From Sequoia sempervirens (taxonomy: Eukaryota > Streptophyta > Pinopsida > Cupressales > Cupressaceae): a stretch of 64,000 nucleotides of DNA. Below, one piece after another: positions 32,761-43,912 of this stretch. Both the position numbers and the translations under genes were made by a program. The stretch spans positions 1-64,000 of the forward strand of contig VDFB02018415.1 in the NCBI GenBank assembly GCA_007258455.2, written 5' to 3'. A model generated the notes under the pieces. It made no database searches. It was not told the DNA's origin and saw only the letters and a program-made list of their open reading frames with translations. Within the stretch, counting starts at the first letter, position 1; every line of letters starts with the position of its first letter.

Positions 32761-33282
32761 CTAATATTCTATAATGTTATTTGTGCAAGGAAATGATAGC
32801 TTGTATGATTTAGGTATGCAATTCCCTTGTGGTGTAATAAATAAGACTTTGGCACCTAACCCATGTTGTGTGTAGGATCCATCAAAGTACATTTTCCATT
32901 GATCTACCACACTTAGGTTGAATATTGATTCATTGGGGAACTTTGATACAAGTGGGTTTCCTAAATATATAAGTGCTTTTGCCAATTGATCTACAATTGC
33001 TTGTCCTTTAATAGCCTTGTGTTCCACATACTTAATGTCATGCTCTGTCAGGATCATAACCCATTTAGCTATTCGCCCTGTGAGCATTGCTTTAGAAAGC
33101 ATATACTTGAGAGGGTTTATCTTTGCAATGAGCTTTATCTGATGTGCTAGCATGTAATGTCTGAACTTTTGTGTGACAAACATGATTGCTAAGAAACCTT
33201 TCTCAGTGGATGTGTAATTCATTTCATGCCCCACCATTTTTTTGCTAATGTAATAAATTACTCTCTTTCCCATTTTCATCAT
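32761..33282 (-). pseudogene. Element B conventional RNase H followed by archaeal-type RNase H
   Basis: First comes the conventional domain (VIYYISKKMVGHEMNYTSTE, KGFLAIMFVTQKFRHYM), with EKG in place of EKE. A connector follows, and then the aRNH start WKMYFDGSYTQHGLGAKVLF with its first Asp and FPCTNNIIEY with its Glu. The aRNH continues, broken, toward 32435. Here the aRNH is downstream of the RT, the usual Tat position, in contrast to elements A and C. Confidence 0.85.
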
Positions 33283-34580
33283 GTTGGGCTAGGAGAGCGC
33301 CAAGGGCTGCTACTATTGCTAATATGTACAGGATCAAGGGTTTACCTAGAATTGGTGGCATGAGAACTAGCGGTGTGAGTAAGTACTCCTTGATCTTGTT
33401 GAAGACTTGATCACATTTCTCGTCCCATTTGTATGCTACCCCCTTGTGGAGTAGATGAGAATATGGGATAGCCTTGTCTACTAGTTGCGCTATAAATCAG
33501 CAGATGGACTGGAGTCTTCCTTGTAGGCCTCTTAGTTGTTTTAATGTTTTCGGTGCCTCCATTTCAAGGATTGCTTTGACTTTGGCAGGTCTACCTCAAT
33601 TCCTCTCATGGATACAATGTACCCTAGGAGCTTTCCTGATTGTACCCCGAAGACACACTTTTTTGGATTTAGTCGTACCTTGTACTTTTCTAGCCTGTCA
33701 AAGATGGAGCTTAGAGTTGTTATGTGATCTCAATGTTTCTTTGACTTAGCCAATATTTCATCCACATAATCTTCCACAGTTCTATGAATCATATCATGGA
33801 AGATTAGTTTCATGGCCCTTTCATAGGTAGCTCCTACATTTTTCAACCCTAATGACATCATATTTCAGCAATATGTCCCCCATGGACAAGTGAAGATCAT
33901 TTTGTGTTGGTCATCCTTAGCTATCATGATCTTATTGTAACCTGAGAATCCATCCATTAATGATAGCATCTCATGTCCTACCATCATATCCACAATCATA
34001 TCTATGTTTGGGAGTGATAAATCATCCTTGGGACAGGCTTTATTCAAATCTTTGAAGTCTATCTAGATGTGGATGCCCCCAATGGGATTTGAAACAGGTA
34101 CAAGATTTGAGACCCACTCTGGATAATCAATCAATTGTATGAATCCTACATCTAGGAGCTTCTGTAATTCCATCTTGACCAATAATGCAACTTTTGTCTC
34201 ACTAGCTTTATTTCAGGATATACAGCTAGGTAGTGAACCACAACTTCTGGATCAAGCCCAGGCATGTCAGCATAGGTCCATGAAAATTTTACCTTCCTTT
34301 CCCTTAGCAATGTAGCTAGGAGTTCTTGCTTTTCTGTCAAGAGTGATTCTACATAGAAGGTGATATGTGGCACTTCTTTTGTTCCTAGGTTGACTAGATT
34401 GCACTTCTCTGTTAAAACCGCTAACTTCTCTTGATGAATAGCACTAGGAATATTGAATCCCTCATCCTCTGGTGCCTCAAAGAGGTTTTCACAATTGGAT
34501 CCGCCCTTTATTTTTATTGTTTTTGGGTCAGAGAGTGCCATAGTGCGGTTTTCACTTAAAGACCTAGAGATTATTCTCAT
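33283..34580 (-). pseudogene. Element B reverse transcriptase, heavily broken
   Basis: Landmarks are MPGLDPEVVVHYLAVYPEIK, DFKDLNKACPKDD, LMDGFSGYNKIMIA and GATYERAMKLIF, with an active site reading YVDE instead of YVDD (~33760). Stops at ~34060, 33865 and 33730, and frame changes at ~33600-33280, destroy the second half. The sequence is of the Tat/Ogre style. Confidence 0.85.
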
Positions 34581-35911
34581 ATTTTCACTTTTGCAACTGA
34601 AGGATTCAATTGTTCCCCATAATAGGCATGTGTATCTAGCACAATTTCAAACCTAGCCTTGTGATCTCCACATGGTATAGTATCCCACAATCCCATGAAT
34701 TCTGAGAGTGCCTCATCATTTTTTAATGTGTCCAAAATTGGTGGACCTTGTTGGTCGTAATTGATGAGTTGGGGATAGACTAAATTTATCTCATGGGTTT
34801 GGTTGTTTGACTCAAAAGACAGGGTACTAATCATGAGAAGGGAGGAATCCTCGAATAGCATGGGCAAGTCAGTTATGGGATCCTCATCACTGCATATATT
34901 GGTTATGTCAAAGGTAAATTTATCTATGACTCGATTTGTGGATATTGGTAACTGAAGGGTGGATGTTGATAACTGAGGAGGAGTTTTGACCTTTCTAATT
35001 GGGGCACTCTTGCCAAGTATGGTTACCTTCGGAGGGGTACATCCGAAGCCAATATTTCTCATATGCTTCTCTGGAATGAGAGGTACTAGAAGACCATTGT
35101 CATTCTATCCAAGTTTCTTGTTTCTATTATAGCCCATACCAAGCATCATTTGTAATCCTTTGTTGCTCTCATCCATGGGAAGATTAGGCATGGGCCTTTC
35201 ATCTTGGTACAACAAGCTTGATATGTCTTTTTCATCTACCACTTCCTAACTTAGATCTCCCTAACATTTGAATCTAGACAGGTCTACTTTGAAGGTTTGG
35301 GATGATGTTTCAGCTGGTTGGGGCTTCCCATGAGACCTAGGGGATTGAGGTAACTCTTTTATTACAAAATCACTTTTCTTCATTCTATAATCCCCACACC
35401 CATTGTCTTGGATAATGACTTTGATTTCAGATATATCAGGAATGGCGGTTGTCTTTGTCTCAGAAGTGGAGGCCAAGGTAGTTGGGTCTAAATATGGAGT
35501 TGTAGGGCCTTCATCATTCTTTGGGACTTGGGGAATTTTATAGTATTTTTCTTTGAGGTTCTTGCAATAATAAAAAGGCTCACGATCACCATGGACTATG
35601 ACCTCTTGATTTTGGTATGGGAATTTTACGCATTGATGGAAAGTGGATGTGAAAACTTGCATCCCATGGATCCACATACTCCCCAAGAGAATATTATAAG
35701 GAAAATCAAGGTCAAGGACATGGCATGTGGTTTCCATGATGGCTGGCCCTACTTGAATAGTGAGTTGAATAGTGCCTTGAGACACTCTTTCTTGATCATA
35801 ATATGCTCTTATTGTGATTCCCTTACCCTTTTCAATGGCATCCTCGAAGAATCTAAGATTCTTTATTAATTTGAGGGAACAAATATTTAGACCTGCACCC
35901 CCATCCACCAA
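34577..35911 (-). pseudogene. Element B aspartic protease and protease to RT linker
   Basis: The protease starts near 35911 with MVDGGAGLNICSL (D-G-G-A in the catalytic position), then FPYNILLGSMWIHGM, the flap and hydrophobic core region of Tat proteases. A linker of ~300 residues (35260-34577) with no domain I recognise leads to the RT. One stop and a frame change lie near 35261 and 35063. Confidence 0.8.
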
Positions 35912-36169
35912 GACCCTTTTGACTTTGTTTTTATGAACCAGGACTTCAAGATGGAGCGTGCAATTATGAGACAGTTGGGTGGGAAAATCCTAGTTAGAAA
36001 ATGTTAGGAGATTTGGGGTGGTGTTGTGTCTGACCATAGCTTGAAACTGGTCAACATCAAGATCCGCAGAGACGATGGACAAAGCCAATGCTTCCTCTTG
36101 GATTTTTCTATGTGTGGGTGAGATATTCAGTAACTCCATGATGGAGATCTGAGCAGGGGTTCTTTTCAG

Positions 36170-39100
36170 CTAGTCTAAGACATTGTAGCCATTTGGAATG
36201 GATTTTAGATATGAGGTGGATGCTCTAGGTGGTTGGGATGATCCTGCAATGGTAACTTTTCTGCCACGTGTGGTGACTCCACAATCATCTTTGGCTCCCT
36301 TGATGTTAACAATAGTGACCCATTTGTCTAAGGATGCGACAACATGATCATACACATGGTTCACATCGGCATACTTGGTCTTTCCTTGGTTGCTCCCTTT
36401 GTTATGATCTGGCATCATATTCGTGTATATTTTAAGGTCTTGATTTCTAGCTAGTTGTTCAACATTTATGACCTTGTCATCGATGAGGTCTTGGATCAGA
36501 TTTTTTAGCCTCATGTAACTGGCCATTGTGTGCCCCTTGATCTTATGAAAATAACAAAGGTGGTTTTCATTGTACCATGGTGGTTTCACTTGGGGCTCTT
36601 GGTAATTCTCATAGACGGGGATCTTGATGATATTCCCATTTACCAGTTTCTTCATGACTGATTCAATTGGTTCACCAAGGGTCGTGTATTTTCGCTTGGG
36701 GGGATATTTATTTCACAGGGGCGGTCCCCCTTGATTATTTAGGTTGTTGACTTGATTATTGGGTGGTTGTTGTGATACCACATTAGCTTGGCACCAGCAT
36801 TTATTATGACCTTGGCATCAACCACACCATCATTAGTGACATTTTTTTTCTTCGCCCATGTGCAAGGTTTCGTGTTGTAACTGGTGGATGGGAAACTATC
36901 TTGATATTCTTGATATGTGGGTGTCCCCCTTTGTACAATAAGGGACCATTCTATGTTGAGGGCCTTGGGGATCAAATGGTCGTATGTGGTGATACATTGC
37001 ATCTTTAGGTGGAATGACAAGGTTTTCTCAAGATTGGAAATGATGGTGTAGATTTGTTGTTCCTCTAGCATGGTCCATTTTCTCCTATTGGCCTTGGATT
37101 GTCATTGTTGTAAGAAGGAAGCAAATGATTCCCCTTTAAATTGTTTGAGTGTAGATAGTTCCTCTAGACTCACATCCATGCCTATGTTGAATGCATATTT
37201 TTTTATGAATGCATCCACGATTTCTTGGAACTTTTTAATTCCAAGAGGAAGGCGAGAGAACGATTCCATGGCTGGTCCAGCCAAGCTTCAAGGGAATAGT
37301 CACATTAGATATGTAATTTCATATGTAACCTCCATGCATTGTACCTGGAATTCCCTGATGTGATCTTCAGGGTTTCCCGTTCCACGATATTTGTTGAATT
37401 TAGGGATTTCAAACCATTTTGGGAATGGTACCATCACAAGGCTCCTATCGAATGGATAGGGGCACAAATTGCTTGGTTTTTTTGTTGTTTTCCCAGATTG
37501 GAGATCTATCACTTGCTGCGAGAACAATTTGATTTGTGTCATCACGTTGTTTTGTGGATCGAGAGGTGGAGTGAACATGTTTTGAAGTGGTTGAATTGTT
37601 CATGTGACAGGTGGGGTGTTAGGTATATTGGTGGGAGTTTGTTGCAAGCTCTATTGTGCAATAAAGGCTTGTTGATATGCTTGCAATTTTTGTTGTGCCA
37701 ACAATGATTGTTGTTGGTCTTGTTGTTATTGTTCCAACAATGATTGTTGTTGGTCTTGTTGTTGTGCCAACAACGCTTTTTGTTGGGCTAGTAATTAGGC
37801 AGCTTCTTGTTGCGCTTGGTACTGTTGTAGGGCTTGTTGATATGCTTGTTGTTGCGCTACTTGGTATTGTGCTTGTGCTTGTGCTTGTGCTTGTTGAGCT
37901 TAATATTGGGCCTATGCCTGAGCTTGAGCTTGTCAAGCAATTTGTGTAGCCTAGACAGCCTATGCAGCTTGTGTGGCTTGAGCTACTTACGCAGCTTGGG
38001 TGACTTATTGTTTTTACAACAAAGCTTGAGCTTGGGAAGCTTGATGTGCTTTTTGTCTTGTTGTGCTTGTTATTCCTGTGCTTTTTTATCAGCTTGTTGT
38101 GCAACTTGTTTGTTTTGTGCTTGTTGAGCTTGGAACTGCTGAAGTTCCTTTTGATAGGCTTGTTGAGTTGCTTGTAATGTGATGCTATACTAGTTTTCCA
38201 TGTTTGGTTTTTGTGGTGGTGGTGGAGGATTCAGAATTATGTCAGTTGTTGTGATGAGAGGTGTTGTTGGATTGATGATAGAGGTTTGTGTGGTAGATGG
38301 TGCAATTGATATGCTTGGTCCTTGAGAGACCATGTTTTGAGGTATCATAGATGATGTGTTGATTACTTGTGTTGTTTGGATTGTTTCCACCTATTGTTGC
38401 GATATCAATGGCATGATCAAAGGATTCAGTATGATGGTTTGATTTATGATTGGGGGATTGTTTTGATTTTGTTGATTGAGGTTTGGTAAAGGGGGTTTCC
38501 CTAAACCGAGGAGTGGTGTTCATGTTAATGGTAGAGGTGGAATTAGTGGAAAAATGGGTGGTGTGTTTTCTTGAGGAAATGATGATGATGAGGGGTCAAA
38601 GATTCCTCCTTGCCCAAGTAATCCACCCTCTCCTTGTGAAGTCATGAGGAGAGATACTTGTGTGTTAAGAGGGTATGTCAGTGTTGCATGAAAAGAGGAT
38701 GGGTCGTTGGGGTCATGAAAGGTGAGAAAAATATATGGGTGTAGCGGATTTTGAGGAATAGATTGACCCATAATGGTATTTGCATCCAAGTCTTGGTTGT
38801 TCACAAGGGGGTGTGTTTGAAGAGCATGAAGTAATGAGCTCCCCTTGTTGACAATTAGTTGAGATGGAGCAATGGATGATGTGATTTGCAGGATGGTTTG
38901 AGTGATGCTTTGAAAGGATGGTGTGAATGAGACCGGTGGCATAATCCCAAGAGGTTTCTCCACAATATTGCTTACATCATAGTTAGAAGGGAGTTTAACC
39001 CCTTCTTTTGCCAATTCTAGCATGTATTGTGAGGGATTAAGTTTCATCATGGCATTGACAATTTTGTGAGTCTCAGGATTTTGGACCAATTCAATGATTT

Positions 39101-39311
39101 CATCTTGAGTCATCCCTAGAACATTGTTGGTGATGTCCTCCACTTGGCCACCTTCTTCTTGAGAATCTTGTGGAAGTGAAGGAAGATTGAGTGTGGAATT
39201 GCTAGACCCAATAGGATTGATTTCGGGTGCGGTTTGACTCAAGTCACTCGAAGTGGATGTTTCTTTGTTCGTTTCCATGTTCTTCTTGTGTTGAGATCTA
39301 GTTTGGACCAT
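36170..39311 (-). pseudogene. Element B gag with zinc knuckle, broken
   Basis: The N-terminus at 39311 (MVQTRSQHKKN) fits the start of many Tat gags. A long Pro/Ser/Thr- and Gln/Ala-rich region (38520-37620) is followed by the capsid part: FPKWFEIPKFNKYRGTGNPE, DHIREFQVQC, SFSRLPLGIKKFQEIVDAFI and LKQFKGESFASFLQQW. The knuckle-like CYFHKIKGHTMASYMRLKNL (~36550) has Tyr where the last Cys should be. At least six stops or frame changes occur. The function is RNA packaging. Confidence 0.83.
37660..37900 (-). repeat. Gln-codon tandem repeat inside element B gag
   Basis: On the plus strand ccaacaatgattgttgttgg is duplicated (at ~37698 and ~37734) and followed by runs of ttgttg and gcttgt. In the gag frame these encode Gln-rich units (QQQDQQQSLL twice) and Ala-Gln runs. 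It is codon slippage in a coding low-complexity region. Confidence 0.75.
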
Positions 39312-42189
39312 AAAATGAGGATCATTTTTTAGGAATGTGGGAGGTGAACCTCTAACTCCTTGGATTGATCTAAACTTTTAGGTACAAAAAATAATTCTAA
39401 GATATTAAGGATCAAAAGGATAATGATGAGATAATGAAATATGGGTGATTGGTGAATGATTGAACTCTTAGGGATCCTTGAAGGGGATACTAAACTATAG
39501 GACTTTTGGTTTGATGTTTGATTTTATTTTGAATCTTTGATTTTGATTTGGTTTGATTTGATTTTGATTGGATTTGGTTTGGACAATTAACTCATAAACT
39601 CTAAGAGGTTGGATGTTTTCCTAGAGTAAACTTGTCCACAATATGATAATTTAACTAAGTTTGTAAAGAAGGATTCATCTACACACACCTAGTCAAACAA
39701 GATGATTTTGATTTTGATTTCAAGAGGATTTGCCCAAATTTTAGTATGAAGGATTTTTTAAAGATTTCCAAGAGTTGTTTGTGAGATGATTTTGATTTTG
39801 ATGTTTTGAGGGATGGATGAAGGTTTTTATTTTGATCCTAAGAGACTTAGAGAGACTTTTTTTACTAGACCTAGGTGTTGAAGAACATGCTAATACTTCC
39901 TATGTGAGATACTCAAACCTTTGAAAAAGTCTTAGATTTTGAAAATAGTAAAATTAATACAAATTTGGATTGTTCTTTGATGCACGTTTGTAAAATTTGA
40001 ATGTCAATCTTTCTCTAAATTCATCAAGCATAGACAAACGTTTCTTGCAAGATTTTTGACTAAGACCTTTGGAATTTGGTTTTCAGATTTTGATCTTTCG
40101 GGAAATCATTTGGAAGAGCACATGTGTTGGGTCCAATTGTTTCTTATCTTTGCTTAATGAGTCCTTTTTACCACAAAGACTTTCTTGATTTAGGTTTTCA
40201 AACTAAATGTCTAATGTGCCAATTTATTTTCATCCCACAAAGTCCATTATGTGGAAATCAAGGATATTAAGGCAATAGTTCCCCAATGTTGACTTTAGTG
40301 AGATAAAATTGAGATATAAATTCAAATGCTAAGAATCCTCTAAGGATGGAATCCCTAGGGCAAGCAATAGAACTTGGATTTTCTCGAAGGTATTTGCTTC
40401 AACTAAAGGGTTTGAAATTTGATGACCATGGTTGAATGTTTGGTTTCCAATGTTTTAGATCCAAGCAAAGTGTTTTGATTCCAAGATAATGCACAACCCT
40501 ATGGATAGAAAGAGACAATATTTATTGAATTCCAACTTGGATAAATCTAGTTGTGCTTATTCTTGGAAAATGATTAAAATCTTGACCACATTGGCTCCCC
40601 TCCACGACACTCACTTCTACGGGTCAGCCAAGCTTTAGTACCCATGAAACTCCCATGGAATACTTCTCATCTCTACCAAGAACAACAAGAATGTGGGATG
40701 AATTCAGAATGACCATTCTTGCACCAACAAATAGTAAGGATTTTTGCTTCTACACAAATTGGTTCTTAGTCAGGGTGATCAAGGACATGGCACCTTGTGA
40801 GTGTCCAACAATCCACTAAAGGCATAAATCAATCCTACTAGGGTCTCTTATACTTTTTAAGGTAGTACCCTATTCTGAAAGACATTGTACAGCTAAGGCA
40901 TACATACCATTGGACTTGACAGTTTAGTCTTATCCTTTTATATACCATTCTGAGTGAAAAATAGGTTGGAGTCACCTTCGAGTTCTCCTTTTGGATGTGT
41001 CTCTTAGGTAGGCCCCTCTAAGGGTAAACAAAAGTGAGAAAGAACATCTATAGTTTGATCAATCCTTGTTTTTGTGAACAAAGAGAGAACACACACAATA
41101 TACTCAACTAACACTAGCAAGATTTTGTTCAATTTTAAAAGCCCAATTGAAGTGTGGAGGAAATATTTTATACAACTTAATATCACCAAAAGACTTTTGA
41201 TTCTCAAGATCGTCATGAAGTGCGAGAGAAGTACATATTCCTTTTAAATGATATTACTTTGTAAAAGAGATTACAAAACATAAAATATACATGTTCATTT
41301 TAACCTCAAAAGCAAGAATGGATACTTTTTAAGCACCAAGATGAAATGTGAAGTTTGTTTGTTCAATTGTTTAAATCCAAAACCAACTCTAGTAAGTTCC
41401 TAAAGTTATTTTTAATCCCTTTTTTTGTTCTTTTTAAGCCCAAATGAAAAATATTTTGAGTCCTAAAAATTGAAAGTAACAAAATCCTTAGGATGGAATT
41501 ATAAGTGCTTCCAAAGTGTTCAAAAAAACTTGTTACAATAGAGAGAAGATTCCTTAAGAAACCTTTGTCTTTGTTTCCTCCCTTCCCTTTTGATCACTCC
41601 AACCTACAAAAACTGGTTAAAAAACTATAGAAAACAAAGCCAAAAACCAATTAGAAATCAAAGGTGATCAAAACTAAAAAGCACATGTTAAAAATAACTT
41701 GAAATATGACTTTTACCCCACCCCAACGGCACAATCTACAAAGGTGGCACATTTTGGAGCAGGTCAGTAGCACTCTGGTGAAACTAGTGGCACTCTATGG
41801 AGAAACAAAGACCGCAATTGTGTCGTTGTTTCAACCAGCAATGCACTTTGGAGTTTGGTTGACTAGTCCCAAGTGAGAATGCTTTCAGCATCATGGTTTG
41901 AAGTTTGACAACGTCGCTAAATAGCACCACTAAACTGATAGCGGCATTGTTTGACCTTTGCATCCTTATTTCCTGTAGACACACAAAAATTTGAAAAACA
42001 ATGGAATTTTCACAAAAAAAATGTGTTATATTCTCAAGATTCGCCCTCCTTCATGGTGGATCTAGACCTACACAAACATAAACAACAAACACGGTAGGTA
42101 AAAGATGGGAGAAATTTTACCGCCCCTAATCTTTTGCATGACTCTGATTCTCAAAGGGGATAAGTACATTTTGTATCTTCACAACTCCC
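39312..42189 (-). other. Element B leader and flanking sequence, no gene seen
   Basis: No coding frame is visible. Between 39500 and 39830 the plus strand has many gattttgatttgg-like units. The rest is unremarkable AT-rich sequence with scattered purine tracts. B's 5' LTR should lie here, but I found no edge with TG/CA ends plus a primer site and no match to the 16.8-19.1 kb region. Confidence 0.4.
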
Positions 42190-42540
42190 ATTTCCCTAAT
42201 ATGGTTTGCCAAGAAAGCTTCATTAATTTATTTTGAGAGCACATGCTTTCCCAGGTAAGTCTTATGCATTTATTTTCAATGCCACTGCCCATGGTCGAAA
42301 GTTCCATGCATTTATTTTCAAAGCTGCATTTGTATTACATTGTCACCAACGGTCCAGCAGAAGCTTGGTGCTTACATTTGTATCTGTATTATGTAAAGTA
42401 ACATATGTTATTTATATAAAACAAGAGCTTGGCACTTGCATTATCTATTCATCTTTAAAAAGATATGTAATAATGTAACATTGTAATTCAATTGTAATAA
42501 AATCAATGGTTGTGTTATTCTTCATTATTCATTTATAGTA
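42190..42540 (+). repeat. LTR-like fragment with TATA box and poly-A signal
   Basis: A TATA-like ttatttatataaaacaagag (42407-42426) is followed ~80 bases later by aataaaatcaatgg (42496). That is the spacing of promoter and polyadenylation signal in a plant LTR. tgcatttattttcaa occurs twice (42263 and 42307). Edges and target duplications could not be fixed. It could instead be the last part of a short non-LTR repeat. Confidence 0.4.
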
Positions 42541-42784
42541 AAGAATTATTTTCTAACTTCAATGTCTATGAATCTATTCAAATCAATATTTTTTCATTTA
42601 AGAAATTAAGTATTATCTATTTATGAAATAATTGCATGTAGATTTAAAAGTTAGACATAAAGCAATGCAAATGAAAAAATAAAGTTGCCATCAAATTGAT
42701 AAAAAACATTATAAACACTAAAAGATGTCACTCTTGTTAGGGTTTACCGAAATGTTATTGATTTCTAATTTTTTGTTGACCTTC
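42541..42784. other. AT-rich spacer, no feature seen
   Basis: AT-rich sequence without open frames or recognisable repeats. Confidence 0.5.
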
Positions 42785-43545
42785 TCCCTCAGTTCCCAGT
42801 ATCATTATTCATTTTATTAAGTCCTTTGCAACATTAAGTTACCATCCCCTTGGCCTTGATGTCAATCCTAGCACACTAAAGTTTAAAACAACTTTAAAAC
42901 ACATGTTTATTTTTTATATCATAAATTACTCAACCGTTCAATGAAAATTTGGTGTATAGTTGTATTTGCATTCTAGAACGAAATGCACATAGCGCTAGGC
43001 TAGCAAACTTAAACCTCTGAAATCACCCTATAACCGCTAGATTTACAAAGATCAATGGTTTAGAATTTGTTGTCAATGTAGGACAGCCATGTACTAATTG
43101 TGTAGTCCGAAAGCAACACATTGATGTTTCAATGTTTCATTCACTTTAATTTGTCATTGATCTCCCCCAGTTCCCAGTATCATTATTCATTGTATTAAGT
43201 CCTTTGCAACGTTAAGTTATCGACCCCTTTAAAACACATGTTTATTGTTTATATCATAAATTACTCAAGTTTCAATCATTTGATGAACATTTGATGGATG
43301 GTTGTAGTTGCATTCCAGAATGAAATGCACATAGCTCTAGGATTGTGAACTTAAACCTCTGGAATCACCCTATAACCATTAGATTTACAAATATCAATGG
43401 TTTAGAATTTGTTGTCAATGCAGGACTAAATGGCTTGGTTTAAATGTTGTCAGCCATGTACTAATTGTGCATTTCTAAATTTTTTCAGCCATGTACTAAT
43501 TGTGTAGTACAGAAGCAACACATTGATGTTTCATTCACTTTAATG
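42785..43545. repeat. Tandem direct duplication of ~370 bp
   Basis: The segments 42785-43160 and 43160-43545 match over long stretches: cccagtatcattattcatt, ttaagtcctttgcaac, aaaacacatgtttatt, atgcacatagc, atcaccctataacc, ggtttagaatttgttgtcaa, cagccatgtactaattgtg. Divergence is around 10-15% by eye, with a ~60 base gap in the second copy. It lies just upstream of the unidentified gene at 43913. Confidence 0.85.
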
Positions 43546-43912
43546 TTTAAAAAAGAACTTTCTACTTTATTTTTAAGTGAGAGGGTCAACACATGGGGAG
43601 ATTTCAATCTTCAAATTACTCATGGCAGTGCACCACCCTGTTTTGGGTTCCACAGTTTCACTTCCAACAAATCCATTCCAATTTCCACAACTATCAGCAT
43701 TAATCTTTTCAAGAGTCAAAATATGGATAAGTGAAAGAATTCTTGTGGCTACATTTCATCATTTAACATTTCTTAAAATCTTATTTTGTCAAACTTTGAA
43801 GTTTGGGTTTAGGGTTGAGAGACTTAAGAATTGAGAAAAATTAAGGAGAACTAATAGGGAATTCACAATTTCACATTGTATAAGCATTTCTACCACCAAT
43901 ACCACTAGAGAA

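Larger units (their letters stand above)
19151..39311 (-). mobile_element. Element B: Ty3/gypsy (Tat-type) retrotransposon, split by element C
   Basis: The minus strand carries gag (39311-36170), protease, RT, conventional RNase H, archaeal-type RNase H and the integrase N-terminus up to 32146. After the 12 kb insertion of element C the integrase core and tail follow (20143-19151). Joining the two flanks restores an uninterrupted integrase reading (LRIGYY / WTTMERE), proving that B is the host of C. LTRs could not be delimited. The order RT, RNase H, aRNH, integrase is the usual Tat order, unlike A and C. Many stops make it inactive. Confidence 0.88.

Noticed and set aside
34577..35062. Open frame of 161 codons between B's protease and RT as a separate gene
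   Set aside because: It is on the element's coding strand and in the expected linker position. No independent start context or domain is seen, so I treat it as part of the polyprotein.
37677..38127. Plus-strand open frames rich in Leu, Val and Cys around 37.7-38.1 kb
   Set aside because: They are antisense shadows of element B's Gln/Ala-codon repeats in gag.
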